In this document: piece by piece, positions 1 to 7,061 of the stretch
Layout of the letters: every line of letters starts with the position of its first letter
Numbering within the stretch: the stretch's first letter is position 1
From: Streptomyces klenkii
Lineage (GTDB): Bacteria > Actinomycetota > Actinomycetes > Streptomycetales > Streptomycetaceae
Length of the DNA: 64,000 nucleotides
Reading direction: 5' to 3'
NCBI RefSeq assembly: GCF_003626645.1
Contig: NZ_RBAM01000002.1
Coordinates: 186,001 to 250,000, forward strand
The notes under the pieces: generated by a model
The model's database searches: none
What the model saw: the letters and a program-made list of their open reading frames with translations, nothing else
What the model was told of the DNA's origin: nothing
Made by a program: the position numbers and the translations under genes

Positions 1-250
1 GGACGACGAGTCGCCCGGCGCGCTGCCCGGGCTCTCCCACCCCGCCGCGGCCGCGTTCATCGAGGCCGTCGGGGGCACGCCCAAGCCCAAGTTCGGCTGG
101 ACCGACGTCTCCCGCTTCAGCGCGCTCGGGGTGCCGGCCGTCAACTACGGCCCCGGCGACCCGACCCTCGCCCACAAGCGGGACGAGCGCGTCCGGGCCT
201 CGCTGATCAACGACTGCGAGGAGCGGCTGCGGGCCTGGCTGGCCGGCTGA
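1..250 (+). CDS. dapE: Succinyl-diaminopimelate desuccinylase, C-terminal end (5' truncated by window)
   Basis: Only the last 82 codons are present (frame begins at base 2, TGA at 248-250). The enzyme is a cytoplasmic M20 metallopeptidase that hydrolyses N-succinyl-LL-diaminopimelate to succinate and LL-DAP in lysine and peptidoglycan synthesis. The visible part shows the typical C-terminal M20 segment: a WTDVSRF stretch, then GPGDPTLAHKRDE, whose His is the usual last metal ligand of the family. The following LOG-family gene and FolP2 homologue match the gene order beside dapE in other actinobacteria, which supports dapE over another M20 enzyme. No terminator is obvious before the next gene, 134 bp downstream. 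Confidence 0.85.
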   Translation, partial: DDESPGALPGLSHPAAAAFIEAVGGTPKPKFGWTDVSRFSALGVPAVNYGPGDPTLAHKRDERVRASLINDCEERLRAWLAG

Positions 251-384
251 CCCCGCCGCCGGTCTTCCGGCGGTCTGCCGTCGTCCTTCCATCGATCTTC
301 CGTCGATCTTCCGGTGACCCGCCGGGAGGCCGAGCGCGTGGGCCTACGCTGAACAGCAACGATCGGCAGCGGAGGGAGCACGGC

Positions 385-1134
385 ATGGCACATCCCGAAG
401 GATCGCGCGCACAGCGGGAGCAGCGCCGGGGGCCGGTGGTACGCCGGTACGGCCAGATGCAGGCGGGCACCACGGACCAGCACCTGCTGGACACCAGGGG
501 GGCCGCGGACTGGGTCCACGAGGACCCCTTCCGGGTGATGCGCATCCAGTCCGAGTTCGTCGAGGGCTTCGGGGCCCTGGCCGAACTGCCACCCGCCATC
601 AGCGTCTTCGGCTCCGCCCGCACGCCGCGGAACTCGCCGGAGTACGAGGCCGGCATCGCGATCGGGCGCGGGCTCGTCGAGTCGGGCTTCGCGGTCATCA
701 CGGGCGGCGGGCCCGGCGCGATGGAGGCCGCCAACAAGGGCGCGACGGAGGCCGGCGGCGTCTCCGTCGGCCTCGGCATCGAACTGCCCTTCGAGCAGGG
801 GCTCAACCCGTACGTCAACCTGGGCGTCGACTTCCGCTACTTCTTCGTGCGCAAGACGATGTTCGTGAAGTACGCGAGCGGATTCGTGGTCCTGCCGGGC
901 GGACTCGGCACGCTGGACGAGCTGTTCGAGGCCCTCACCCTCGTCCAGACCAAGAAGGTCACGCGCTTCCCGATCGTGCTCTTCGGCTCCGCCTACTGGA
1001 GCGGCCTGGTCGACTGGTTCCGCGACACCATCGTCGCCGAGGGCAAGGCCGGCCCGCACGACCTGCACCTCTTCCACGTCACGGACGACGTGGAAGAGGC
1101 GGTGCGGCTGGTCACGAAGGAAGCGGGGATGTAA
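385..1134 (+). CDS. LOG-family (TIGR00730) Rossmann-fold protein
   Basis: A 249-aa cytoplasmic protein of the family once annotated as lysine decarboxylase; characterised members are cytokinin-activating nucleoside 5'-monophosphate phosphoribohydrolases. The family signature is clear: GGGPGAMEA for the phosphate-binding glycine loop (around residues 110-120) and PGGLGTLDELFE (around 170-182), which holds the catalytic Arg/Glu region. The ATG at 385 follows a GGAGGG ribosome site at 372-377. It lies between dapE and a FolP2-type gene, the same place the homologue occupies in Mycobacterium. The substrate in bacteria is not settled; AMP-type nucleotides are an inference from the family. Confidence 0.88.
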   Translation: MAHPEGSRAQREQRRGPVVRRYGQMQAGTTDQHLLDTRGAADWVHEDPFRVMRIQSEFVEGFGALAELPPAISVFGSARTPRNSPEYEAGIAIGRGLVESGFAVITGGGPGAMEAANKGATEAGGVSVGLGIELPFEQGLNPYVNLGVDFRYFFVRKTMFVKYASGFVVLPGGLGTLDELFEALTLVQTKKVTRFPIVLFGSAYWSGLVDWFRDTIVAEGKAGPHDLHLFHVTDDVEEAVRLVTKEAGM

Positions 1135-1168
1135 GGGGGTCAGGCCCCCGGGGACGTGAGGTCCTCGT

Positions 1169-2029
1169 TTACGCGAGCCCTCGCCGGGCCACCGCCGGGG
1201 GGCGGTGGCCCGCGATGGACGCCACCATGTCCAGGACCTGCTTCGTCTCCGCGACCTCGTGCACGCGGTAGACCTGCGCGCCCAGCCACGCCGAGACGGC
1301 CGTCGTCGCGAGCGTGCCCAGCACGCGCTCCTTCACCGGCTTGTCCAGCGTCTCGCCGACGAAGTCCTTGTTCGACAGCGAGACCAGCACCGGCCAGCCC
1401 GTCTCCGCCATCTCGCCGAGCCGCCGGGTCGCCTCCAGCGAGTGCCGGGTGTTCTTCCCGAAGTCGTGCCCCGGGTCGATCATGATGCCGTCGCGCCGGA
1501 CGCCCAGCGCCACCGCGCGCTCCGCGAGCCCCAGCGTGACCCGCAGGACGTCCGCCATCACGTCCTCGTACTCCACCCGGTGCGGGCGCGTGCGCGGCTC
1601 CGCGCCGCCCGCGTGCGTGCACACCAGGCCCGCGCCGTAACGGGCCGCGACCTCCGCCAGCTCGGGGTCCACCCCGCCCCACGCGTCGTTGAGCAGGTCG
1701 GCGCCCGCCTCGCACACCGCCTCGCCCACGTCGTGCCGCCAGGTGTCGACGCTGATCACCACGTCCGGGTGGCGCCGGCGGACCTCGGCGACGAAGCCGA
1801 CCGTGCGCCGCGCCTCCTCCTCGGCGGTCACCTCCTCGCCCGGCCCCGCCTTCACCCCGCCGATGTCGACGATGGCGGCGCCCTCGGCGACGGCCTGCTC
1901 CACCCTGGCCAGCGCGGGCTCGTCGCCGAACGTCGCACCCTGGTCGTAGAAGGAGTCCGGCGTCCGGTTGACGATCGCCATGATCACCGGCTCGTGCGCA
2001 TCGAACTCGCGTCGTCCCAGCCGCAGCAT
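1169..2029 (-). CDS. folP2: Dihydropteroate synthase homologue, FolP2 type
   Basis: A 286-aa TIM-barrel protein of the dihydropteroate synthase family. Conserved pterin-site elements are visible: IVNRTPDSFYD near residue 20, SVDTWRHDV near 110, and IDPGHDFGKN near 190. The loop that in catalytic DHPS reads GGESTRPG is here GGVKAGPGEE (around residue 57-66), as in the mycobacterial FolP2 paralogue, so p-aminobenzoate condensation may be lost. ATG at 2027-2029, with GAGGGAG about 9 nt upstream on the minus strand. It converges on the LOG gene 35 bp away. Annotation pipelines will call it folP; a true folate enzyme is probably encoded elsewhere in the genome. The real reaction is unknown. Confidence 0.82.
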   Translation of the reverse strand: MLRLGRREFDAHEPVIMAIVNRTPDSFYDQGATFGDEPALARVEQAVAEGAAIVDIGGVKAGPGEEVTAEEEARRTVGFVAEVRRRHPDVVISVDTWRHDVGEAVCEAGADLLNDAWGGVDPELAEVAARYGAGLVCTHAGGAEPRTRPHRVEYEDVMADVLRVTLGLAERAVALGVRRDGIMIDPGHDFGKNTRHSLEATRRLGEMAETGWPVLVSLSNKDFVGETLDKPVKERVLGTLATTAVSAWLGAQVYRVHEVAETKQVLDMVASIAGHRPPAVARRGLA

Positions 2030-2133
2030 GTCCCTACTCCCTCTCGGTGGTCCGCCAGCGACCTTAACTGTCAGTGCGGCATGGCACGATCGGGGTGGAC
2101 GGAATCGCAGTCCGTGTTCCAGGGGAGATGGTC

Positions 2134-2511
2134 GTGTTCTGGTTCCTGCTCATCGCGCTGGTCGTGGTGGTCGCCGCGGTCGCGCTGTTCGTCGCCGGTG
2201 GCGGGAGCGGCGCGGCGCTGCCCGAGGCCGCCGCCGACCGGACCGTCTGGCCGCTCCCCGCCGACCGCCCCATGGCCCGCGCCGACGTCGACACCCTGCG
2301 CCTTCCGGTCTCCTTGCGCGGCTATCGCATGGCCGAGACGGACGAGGCGCTGGACCGCCTCGGCGCCGAGCTCGCCGAGCGCGACGCCCGCATCGCCGAG
2401 CTGGAGGCGGCGCTGGCCGGGGCGCAGGCCGCGGCCATGGGCGGCGGCGCGCAGGCCGCGGGCAGGACCGGCGGCGGCGCCGGCGACGACGAGGGGGAGA
2501 CGAAGGCATGA
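2134..2511 (+). CDS. DivIVA-domain membrane-anchored small protein
   Basis: A 125-aa protein with one N-terminal membrane helix (FWFLLIALVVVVAAVALFVA, residues 2-21) and a cytoplasmic DivIVA-like segment: a short DVDTLRLPVSLRGYRMAETDEALDRL motif in which RGYR precedes an acidic coiled coil (roughly residues 50-95). An in-frame ATG lies at 2128, but AGGGGAG (2121-2127) abuts it. The GTG at 2134 is spaced 6 nt from that site and is preferred. Its stop overlaps the tag start (ATGA), so the two are probably translationally coupled. DivIVA-type segments bind curved membrane or polar growth proteins; the partner here is unknown. Confidence 0.8.
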   Translation: MFWFLLIALVVVVAAVALFVAGGGSGAALPEAAADRTVWPLPADRPMARADVDTLRLPVSLRGYRMAETDEALDRLGAELAERDARIAELEAALAGAQAAAMGGGAQAAGRTGGGAGDDEGETKA

Positions 2512-3089
2512 GCGGCGGCCTGATCACCGGCCCGGACGGCCTCCAACGCTGCCCGTGGGGCCTGGAGGCGGAGTCCATGGCGGACTACCGCGTCTACCAC
2601 GACACCGAGTGGGGCCGCCCCGTGCACGGCGACGACGCCCTCTACGAGCGGATGTGCCTGGAGGCCTTCCAGTCAGGACTGTCCTGGCTGACGATCCTGC
2701 GCCGCCGCGAGGGATTCCGGGCCGCTTTCGCCGGCTTCTCCATCGCCGAGGTGGCGGCCTTCACCGACGCGGACGCCGAGCGGCTGCTGGGCGACACCGG
2801 CATCATCCGCAACCGCGCGAAGATCACGGCCGCGATCGCCAACGCACGGGTGGCGGCGGAGTGGGCGCCCGGCGAGCTGGACGCCCTCATCTGGTCCTAC
2901 GCCCCGGAGCCGGCCGCGGCCGCGCCGCGCTCGGCCGCGGACGTCCCGGCGACCACACCGGAGTCGACGGCCCTGGCCAAGGACCTCAAGAAGCGTGGCT
3001 TCCGCTTCATCGGGCCGACGACGGCGTACGCGCTGATGCAGGCGTGCGGGCTGGTGAACGACCACTTGAAGGGGTGCCACGCCCGCTGA
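2508..3089 (+). CDS. tag: DNA-3-methyladenine glycosylase I
   Basis: A 193-aa cytoplasmic helix-hairpin-helix glycosylase that removes 3-methyladenine from alkylated DNA, the first step of base-excision repair. The N-terminal RCPWG and the YHDTEWG segment (residues about 30-36) are diagnostic of the Tag family, as is the FQSGLSWLTIL helix that follows. A late FIGPTTAYALMQACGLVNDH stretch ends with the conserved zinc-ligand region (C and H residues). ATG at 2508 overlaps the stop of the DivIVA-domain gene. Length is usual for the family. It converges on the enoyl-CoA hydratase gene. Confidence 0.93.
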   Translation: MSGGLITGPDGLQRCPWGLEAESMADYRVYHDTEWGRPVHGDDALYERMCLEAFQSGLSWLTILRRREGFRAAFAGFSIAEVAAFTDADAERLLGDTGIIRNRAKITAAIANARVAAEWAPGELDALIWSYAPEPAAAAPRSAADVPATTPESTALAKDLKKRGFRFIGPTTAYALMQACGLVNDHLKGCHAR

Positions 3090-3108
3090 ACCCCGGTGCC
3101 GGGGGGCG

Positions 3109-3124
3109 CCGGGCCGGGGCCCGG
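3109..3124. terminator. Putative hairpin terminator between convergent genes
   Basis: The seven-base arms CCGGGCC and GGCCCGG are separated by only two bases, in the 49-bp gap between the convergent tag and enoyl-CoA hydratase genes. There is no T tract, as is usual for streptomycete terminators. The small loop makes this a weak call. Confidence 0.35.
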
Positions 3125-3138
3125 TCCTCCCGTACGGG

Positions 3139-3939
3139 TCAGCGCCCCACGAACCTCGGCTTTTCCTTCTTCAGGAACGCGTCCACCGCGATGGCGTGAT
3201 CCTCCGACGCCCCCGCACGGGACTGGAGCTCGTCCTCCTTGGCGAGGGCGTCGGCCAGCGGCCGCCCCGCTCCGTAGGCGAGGGACTCCTTGATCGCGGC
3301 GTAGGCCGCGGTCGGCCCGTCCGCAAGCCGCCGCGCGACGGCCTCCGCCTCGGCCGCCAGCTCCGCCGCCGGGACGACCCGGTTGGCGATGCCCAGCTCG
3401 TACGCCTCCTGAGCTGGCACGCTGCGCGGGAAGAGCAGCAGGTCAGAGGCGCGGCTGTGGCCGACGAGGCGCGGCAGCGTCCAGGAGACGCCCGAGTCCG
3501 CGGTCAGGGCGACGCCCGCGAAGGAGGTGTTGAAGGAAGCGCTGTCGGCGACGACGCGGTAGTCGGCGGCGAAGGCGAAGCCCGCTCCCGCGCCGGCGGC
3601 GACTCCGTTGACGCCCGCGACCACCGGCTTCGGCATGCCGGCGATGGCCGTGACGATGGGGTTGTAGTGCTCCTTGACCGTCGTCATCGTCCGCTGCGTG
3701 CCGTGCTCCCGGTCGGCGGCGAGCGATTCGACGTGTTCTTTGAGGTCCTGCCCGACGCAGAAGGCGCGCCCGGTGCCGGTCAGCAGCACCGCCCGTACGG
3801 CCGGGTCCGCGCCCGCACGCTCCAGGGAATCGCGCAGAGCCGCCTTCGTCCCGGTGTTCAGCGTGTTCATCGCATCGGGACGGTTCAGCGTGATCGTCGC
3901 GAGTCCGTCCGTCACCTCGTAGAGCACGGAGTCGGCCAT
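3139..3939 (-). CDS. Enoyl-CoA hydratase/isomerase family protein
   Basis: A 266-aa crotonase-fold enzyme expected to hydrate or isomerise a 2-enoyl-CoA in fatty-acid or aromatic-acid breakdown. The oxyanion-hole segments are visible: GRAFCVGQDLKEH near residue 60 and GVNGVAAGAGAGFAFAADYR near 105-125, followed by a typical C-terminal helix. The start is the ATG at 3937-3939, with GGAGGG 7 nt upstream. A longer reading frame (to 4053) lacks family similarity. Overall pattern resembles PaaG-type phenylacetyl pathway isomerases, but no phenylacetate genes are nearby, so the substrate is not assigned. Confidence 0.85.
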   Translation of the reverse strand: MADSVLYEVTDGLATITLNRPDAMNTLNTGTKAALRDSLERAGADPAVRAVLLTGTGRAFCVGQDLKEHVESLAADREHGTQRTMTTVKEHYNPIVTAIAGMPKPVVAGVNGVAAGAGAGFAFAADYRVVADSASFNTSFAGVALTADSGVSWTLPRLVGHSRASDLLLFPRSVPAQEAYELGIANRVVPAAELAAEAEAVARRLADGPTAAYAAIKESLAYGAGRPLADALAKEDELQSRAGASEDHAIAVDAFLKKEKPRFVGR

Positions 3940-4259
3940 GGTGCGTTCCCTCCCTCGTCGCAAGCCCTGCGGGCGGCGTTCAGGGCTCAGCATGCCGGAG
4001 ATCACCGGCAGCCGATATGTGACCTGCGTCAAAGAATCCGGCCATGGATTCATGGCCGGGGCGGCGCAGTATCGCAGTCCGATCGCCGAATTGAGGGGTT
4101 TTGTGCGATCGCGTTGCCGAAGGGATACGGACCGATGTTGTTCATTGGGTCACGCGATGCGAGATAATGGCCTGGAAGCAATGTGTTCGATGCCGGTGAC
4201 GCGGGCCTGTCGTGGGGCCGTCGGCTGACGATGAGCTGGTTTCAGGAAGGGGAACGAGC
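3940..4259. other. Divergent intergenic region with candidate promoter
   Basis: A 320-bp spacer between the divergent enoyl-CoA hydratase and DUF3117 genes, less GC-rich than its surroundings. It should hold both promoters. For the rightward gene, a GATAAT hexamer at 4163-4168 is a good -10 candidate, with TTGTTC at 4138-4143 (19-nt spacer) or TTCATT at 4141-4146 (16 nt) as possible -35 elements. The next gene starts about 90 nt later. No reading frame in the spacer looks coding. Confidence 0.45.
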
Positions 4260-4427
4260 ATGGCGGCCATGAAGCCGCGGACGGGCGATGGCCCGCTCGA
4301 GGTGACCAAGGAGGGGCGGGGCATCGTCATGCGGGTTCCGCTCGAAGGCGGCGGTCGGCTCGTCGTCGAGCTGACCCCGGATGAGGCCGAGGCCCTCGGA
4401 GACGCCCTGAAGAAGGTTGTCGGCTGA
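4260..4427 (+). CDS. DUF3117 family small protein
   Basis: A 55-aa acidic/basic mixed protein that is nearly invariant across actinobacteria. The sequence has the family hallmarks RTGDGPLEVTKEGRG and VVELTPDEAEALGDALK. The start is the ATG at 4260, preceded by AGGAAGGGG about 8 nt upstream; a frame starting earlier has no homology-like content. The Mycobacterium homologue (Rv1211) has been reported as calmodulin-like, but no EF-hand is visible here, so no function is assigned. It stands alone between its own promoter and a strong terminator, which suggests a highly expressed monocistronic gene. Confidence 0.85.
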   Translation: MAAMKPRTGDGPLEVTKEGRGIVMRVPLEGGGRLVVELTPDEAEALGDALKKVVG

Positions 4428-4452
4428 CACACGCCGAACCACCGTTCTTACG

Positions 4453-4490
4453 CTGCCCCGGCAGCCGGTTCGTACCGGCTGCCGGGGCAG
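4453..4490. terminator. Perfect 17-bp hairpin terminator
   Basis: CTGCCCCGGCAGCCGGT (4453-4469) pairs perfectly with 4474-4490 around a TCGT loop, 25 bp after the DUF3117 stop and before the convergent O-methyltransferase stop. It probably ends transcription from both sides. Confidence 0.8.
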
Positions 4491-4567
4491 TGGTGCATCC
4501 GGGCCGGGGCCGTCGGCGGGGCGTAGGCCCGGGCCGGCGGCCGCCCGTACGGCGCGCCCGCGCGGCC

Positions 4568-5233
4568 TCAGCCGCGCCGCGCCGCGCACAGCAGGCCGTC
4601 GCCCACCGGCAGCAGCGACGGCACCAGCACCCGGGACTCCCGCACGGCCCGCAGCAGCTCGCGCAGCCGCTGCACCTCGGCGGGCTGGGCCGCGGAGTCC
4701 ACCGTGCGGCCGTCGGCGAAGACGCCCTCGAAGCAGACGAGGCCGCCCGGCCGCAGCAGGCGCAACGATTCGGCTAGGTAGTCCAGGCACTCCAGCCGGT
4801 CGCCGTCGCAGAACACCAGGTCGTATCCGCCGTCGGCCAGGCGCGGCAGCACCTCCAGGGCGCGGCCGGGGATGAAGCGCGCGCGGTTGCCCGCGAAGCC
4901 CGCGGCGCGGAACGCCTGCCGGGCGAACTGCTGGCACTCGGGGTCCGCGTCCACCGTGGTCAGCACGCCGTCGGGCCGCATGCCGTGCAGGAGGTGGATG
5001 CCGGAGACGCCGGTGCCCGTGCCGATCTCGGCCACCGCCTTGGCGTCCACGGCCGCGGCGAGCAGGCGCAGCGCCGCGCCGGTGCCGGACGACACCGAGC
5101 GCAGGCCTGCCTCCACGGCCCGGTCCCGGGCCCAGCGCAGCGCCTCGTCCTCGGCGACGAACGCATCGGCGAACGCCCAGCTCGTCTGCCGGTTGCCGGT
5201 AATGGCCCTCTCCTGTCCCCGTAGTCGACGCAA
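4568..5233 (-). CDS. Class I SAM-dependent O-methyltransferase
   Basis: A protein of about 221 aa in the catechol/caffeoyl-CoA O-methyltransferase-like family. The SAM-binding motif is AVAEIGTGTGVSGIHLL, followed by the acidic ribose ligand in VDADPECQQ, then DLVFCDGDRLECLDYL and LRPGGLVCFEGVF. The start is uncertain. Conserved sequence begins at ITGNRQTSWAFADAF, whose Ile codon is ATT (5201-5203), with GGAGAGGG just upstream. The nearest standard start in frame is TTG at 5231-5233, without a good ribosome site. The gene is divergent from sigE, as in Mycobacterium (Rv1220c beside sigE). The substrate is unknown. Confidence 0.85.
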   Translation of the reverse strand: MRRLRGQERAITGNRQTSWAFADAFVAEDEALRWARDRAVEAGLRSVSSGTGAALRLLAAAVDAKAVAEIGTGTGVSGIHLLHGMRPDGVLTTVDADPECQQFARQAFRAAGFAGNRARFIPGRALEVLPRLADGGYDLVFCDGDRLECLDYLAESLRLLRPGGLVCFEGVFADGRTVDSAAQPAEVQRLRELLRAVRESRVLVPSLLPVGDGLLCAARRG

Positions 5234-5256
5234 CCGTGACTGTATCCGCTGACCAC

Positions 5257-5284
5257 GGGAACCCGCAGATGGGACCGGGCGTTG
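5257..5284 (+). promoter_or_regulatory. ECF-type promoter upstream of sigE
   Basis: GGGAACC (5257-5263), then 16 nt, then CGTTG (5280-5284). This matches the GGGAAC / CGTT promoter elements recognised by group ECF sigma factors of the SigE/SigH/SigR type, with correct spacing. It lies about 100 bp before the sigE start and points towards it, so autoregulation or control by a SigR-like factor is likely. Confidence 0.6.
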
Positions 5285-5386
5285 AGGGGAAGGGAGGGCA
5301 AACGGAGGGGATGCCGGGAAGGGCGGGGGGATCAAGGCCAAATGCAGGTCAAAATTCCTTATCCGGAGCTAACGGGCAGGATGGAT

Positions 5387-6163
5387 ATGGTAGGGGCTCT
5401 ACTGGACACCACCAGAGCCGACAGGGGAGGTGCGGCTGCGGCCGACGACCGTCGGGGAGTGCTGAAGCGCTTTCGCAGGTCCGCCGGCGAGCCGAAATCC
5501 GTGACCAAGACCGCTGACCGTTCGCGCACCAAAGACTCCGCACAGACCGCGACCTTCGCCACCGATGCGGATTCGCAGGCGTGGACGCCTCCCACCTGGG
5601 AGGAGATCGTCAGCACGCACAGTGCCCGCGTCTACCGCCTGGCCTACCGCCTCACCGGCAACCAGCACGACGCCGAGGACCTCACGCAGGAGGTCTTCGT
5701 CCGGGTCTTCCGGTCGCTGTCCACGTACACCCCCGGCACGTTCGAGGGGTGGCTGCACCGCATCACCACCAATCTCTTCCTGGACATGGTCCGGCGACGC
5801 CAGCGCATCCGCTTCGACGCGCTCGGCGAGGACGCCGCGGAGCGGCTCCCCAGCCGCGAGCCCTCCCCCCAGCAGCACTTCAACGACACGCACTTCGACG
5901 CGGACGTCCAGCAGGCGCTGGACACGCTCGCCCCGGAGTTCCGCGCCGCCGTCGTCCTGTGCGACATCGAAGGACTCTCGTACGAGGAGATCGCCGCGAC
6001 GCTCGGCGTGAAGCTCGGCACGGTCCGCAGCCGCATCCACCGCGGCCGCTCCCACCTGCGCAAGGCGCTTCAGCACCGCTCGCCCGCCGCCCGGGCCGAG
6101 CAGCGCGCCGTGGCGGGTGTGGCCGCCGGCGTTCCGCTGAGTGGGGAGGTCGGGATCGCGTGA
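5387..6163 (+). CDS. sigE: ECF RNA polymerase sigma factor, SigE type
   Basis: A 258-aa extracytoplasmic-function sigma factor. Region 2 is seen in [27 protein letters not shown], in separate pieces around residues 80-110 (with the [10 protein letters not shown] core), followed by the [18 protein letters not shown] stretch. Region 4 follows as [20 protein letters not shown] and [16 protein letters not shown] near residues 195-230. A polar N-terminal extension of about 70 residues precedes region 2. ATG 5387 is spaced 6 nt from GGCAGG; ATG 5381 is an alternative. Its stop overlaps the anti-sigma start (GTGA), and htrA and tatB follow, as in Mycobacterium sigE-rseA-htrA-tatB. It probably drives an envelope-stress regulon. 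Confidence 0.93.
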   Translation: MVGALLDTTRADRGGAAAADDRRGVLKRFRRSAGEPKSVTKTADRSRTKDSAQTATFATDADSQAWTPPTWEEIVSTHSARVYRLAYRLTGNQHDAEDLTQEVFVRVFRSLSTYTPGTFEGWLHRITTNLFLDMVRRRQRIRFDALGEDAAERLPSREPSPQQHFNDTHFDADVQQALDTLAPEFRAAVVLCDIEGLSYEEIAATLGVKLGTVRSRIHRGRSHLRKALQHRSPAARAEQRAVAGVAAGVPLSGEVGIA

Positions 6164-6954
6164 CCGGTTCAGGCGGTCAGTCCCCCGCCGAGCACCATCT
6201 CGGCGACCGCCTCGCGGCCCTGGTCGACGGGGAGTTGGGACACGACTCTCGGGAGCGAGTGCTCGCGCACCTCGCCACCTGCTGGAACTGCAAAGCCGAA
6301 GCCGACGCTCAGCGCCGGCTCAAAAGTGTGTTCGCCCAGGCGGCGCCCCCGCCGCTCTCCGAGGGCTTCCTGGCCAAGCTCCAGGGCCTGGCCGGGGGCG
6401 ATCCCCACGCCCCCCTCGGAGCCGACCGCGACGGCCCGGAGGGCCGCGAGGGTGCCGGAGGGCCGGGAAAAGCCGGCCCGGCCGCCAGGGCTGAGGCCCT
6501 GGCACCCCTCGGGCTGCTCCCCGGCGGCGTCCGGCCCGGCGCCCGGCCCCGCGAGGGCGGCTTCCGGATCCATGAGATGCCCGAGCCGCCGCGCGGCGGC
6601 ATACGGGGGCGGCGGATCGCCTTCGCCGCGGCCGGGGCCGTCTCGCTCGCCGCGTTCGCCCTCGGCGGCGCGTCGCCCCTGGCCTCGGTCACCGGCCCGC
6701 AGAGCCCGCGCGCCGAGAACCCCCGCACGGCGACCACCCCGCTCTCGGCCCCGTCCGGCGGTGCCCGCGAGGAGCGCCGGCGCCTGACCCGCACGTCCTC
6801 GCAGGGCGGCCAGACAGGACCCGGCTCGTCCGGCGCCGTGCCGGTGCGGGAGGTCTCCCTGCTGCGGCCCTCCGCCGCGCCGCCGCTGCCCCCGCTGATA
6901 CGGGCGGGCCACTCGGCGCCGGCTCAGCCCGCGGCGGACGCCGCCCGGCGCTGA
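6160..6954 (+). CDS. rseA: Zinc-finger anti-sigma factor (RseA-like)
   Basis: A 264-aa membrane anti-sigma factor starting at the GTG that overlaps the sigE stop, so the two are coupled and made in step. Residues around 38-45 hold HLATCWNC, the HX3CX2C zinc-binding anti-sigma signature. A long proline/glycine-rich cytoplasmic linker follows, then one membrane helix ([19 protein letters not shown], about residues 150-168) and a low-complexity extracytoplasmic tail of about 95 residues. The arrangement suggests it holds SigE at the membrane until stress triggers release or degradation. The zinc motif could make release redox-sensitive; that is inference. Confidence 0.88.
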   Translation: MTGSGGQSPAEHHLGDRLAALVDGELGHDSRERVLAHLATCWNCKAEADAQRRLKSVFAQAAPPPLSEGFLAKLQGLAGGDPHAPLGADRDGPEGREGAGGPGKAGPAARAEALAPLGLLPGGVRPGARPREGGFRIHEMPEPPRGGIRGRRIAFAAAGAVSLAAFALGGASPLASVTGPQSPRAENPRTATTPLSAPSGGAREERRRLTRTSSQGGQTGPGSSGAVPVREVSLLRPSAAPPLPPLIRAGHSAPAQPAADAARR

Positions 6955-7061
6955 TCCCCGCGCGGGCCCCCTGCGCACGCCCGCGCAGACCTGGTTGAAT
7001 TCCAGTGGGCCGCGCATCCTCCGGCGATGCCGTGCGCCCTCCGGCGAACGGTGGGGAGAAG

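Noticed and set aside
3096..3293. 65-codon plus-strand frame downstream of tag
   Set aside because: Overlaps the enoyl-CoA hydratase 3' end antisense, low complexity, no ribosome site.
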